Origin: Corallium rubrum
Taxonomy: Eukaryota > Cnidaria > Anthozoa > Scleralcyonacea > Coralliidae
Length of the DNA: 64,000 nucleotides
Reading direction: 5' to 3'
Assembly (NCBI GenBank): GCA_964035015.1
Contig: OZ036000.1
Location: forward strand, 1,362,501-1,426,500
Part shown: piece after piece, positions 63,901 to 64,000 of the stretch
Numbering within the stretch: position 1 is the stretch's first letter
Layout of the letters: each line of letters begins with the position of its first letter
Notes under the pieces: generated by a model
Told to the model about the DNA's origin: nothing
Database searches by the model: none
The model's input: the letters and a program-made list of their open reading frames with translations, nothing else
Made by a program: the position numbers and the translations under genes

Positions 63901-64000
63901 ATTTGGGGCTGTTCGCACAATACATTGTCGAACCACAGAAATCTCAGGACATTTCGATCTGCTTCTGAAATGGAAACCATAAGAAAGGCCTTCTCTATGT
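60909..64000 (-). mobile_element. BEL/Pao LTR retroelement, pol region (3' part, continues past window)
   Basis: A single open frame of more than 1,020 codons runs to the window edge and beyond. Reading from the edge it shows the Pao-type reverse transcriptase (FGVSSSPFLLNATIRHH, then YVDD at about residues 73-76 of the visible part), an RNase H-like region (FCDASKHAYAAV, WSDSKVALFWI, HCPGRDNPADIPSRG), an integrase with an HHCC zinc finger (HRKVMHNG, CGTCRRFEG) and core (GVDFLGPL, VSDNGGTF, PWWGGFFERLVKSTKR), and the C-terminal DUF5641-like domain (GDIVVVHDE, RGLWRLARVEKL). The visible part looks whole, with no breaks seen, which suggests a recent copy. Gag, protease and the other LTR lie outside. 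Confidence 0.93.

Overview
The window is animal nuclear DNA. Four host genes have clear animal orthologues, three of them are either intron-rich or intronless in a way typical of a metazoan genome, and there are tRNA-derived SINEs, CR1/L2-like LINE ends, hAT- and MULE-type non-autonomous elements and a BEL/Pao retroelement. The very high density of foldback elements and the TTAGGG-like motifs suggest a marine invertebrate, probably a cnidarian such as a coral or sea anemone. The species assignment is inference.

Layout. From 1 to about 25.1 kb is a satellite array with a monomer of about 171 bp: roughly 136 copies head to tail up to 23343, then a hairpin spacer, then about nine monomers in the opposite orientation. 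From 25.1 to 31.9 kb there is an (AAGG)n array, a two-exon minus-strand UPF0235/DUF167 (C15orf40-like) gene whose 2.1-kb intron holds several foldbacks and degenerate relatives of the satellite, a purine array, a foldback enclosing telomere-like repeats, a hAT-type MITE with perfect 8-bp target duplications, and a 15-bp minisatellite.

From 33.6 to 57.7 kb is the gene-dense part. A single-exon acyloxyacyl hydrolase (AOAH) runs on the plus strand. TPGS2 (tubulin polyglutamylase complex subunit 2) has seven exons on the minus strand and converges on AOAH. CENPH (inner-kinetochore centromere protein H) has eleven exons on the plus strand and diverges from TPGS2 across a 215-bp shared promoter region. 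An intronless inositol-3-phosphate synthase gene is nested in the 10.2-kb eighth intron of CENPH, with a broken copy of its own 5' end 2.5 kb upstream. I assembled the exon structures by hand. All junctions keep frame and use GT/AG, and the predicted lengths (182, 305 and 257 aa) fit the families.

From 57.7 to 64 kb are a 5'-truncated LINE, another 15-bp minisatellite, a MULE-like foldback with 9-bp target duplications, composite repeats, and the 3' part of a minus-strand BEL/Pao element that runs off the window.

The genes do not form an operon or one pathway: lipid A detoxification (AOAH), microtubule glutamylation (TPGS2), kinetochore (CENPH), inositol synthesis (ISYNA1/INO1), and an uncharacterised small protein. 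The most unusual signal is a set of four foldback elements (35.4, 48.1, 49.4 and 50.2 kb). Their arms or loops carry what looks like a hammerhead-ribozyme core: CTGANGA, a stem, GAA, a self-complementary ACGT or ACATGT, then C or T. The stem I partners covary between the families.
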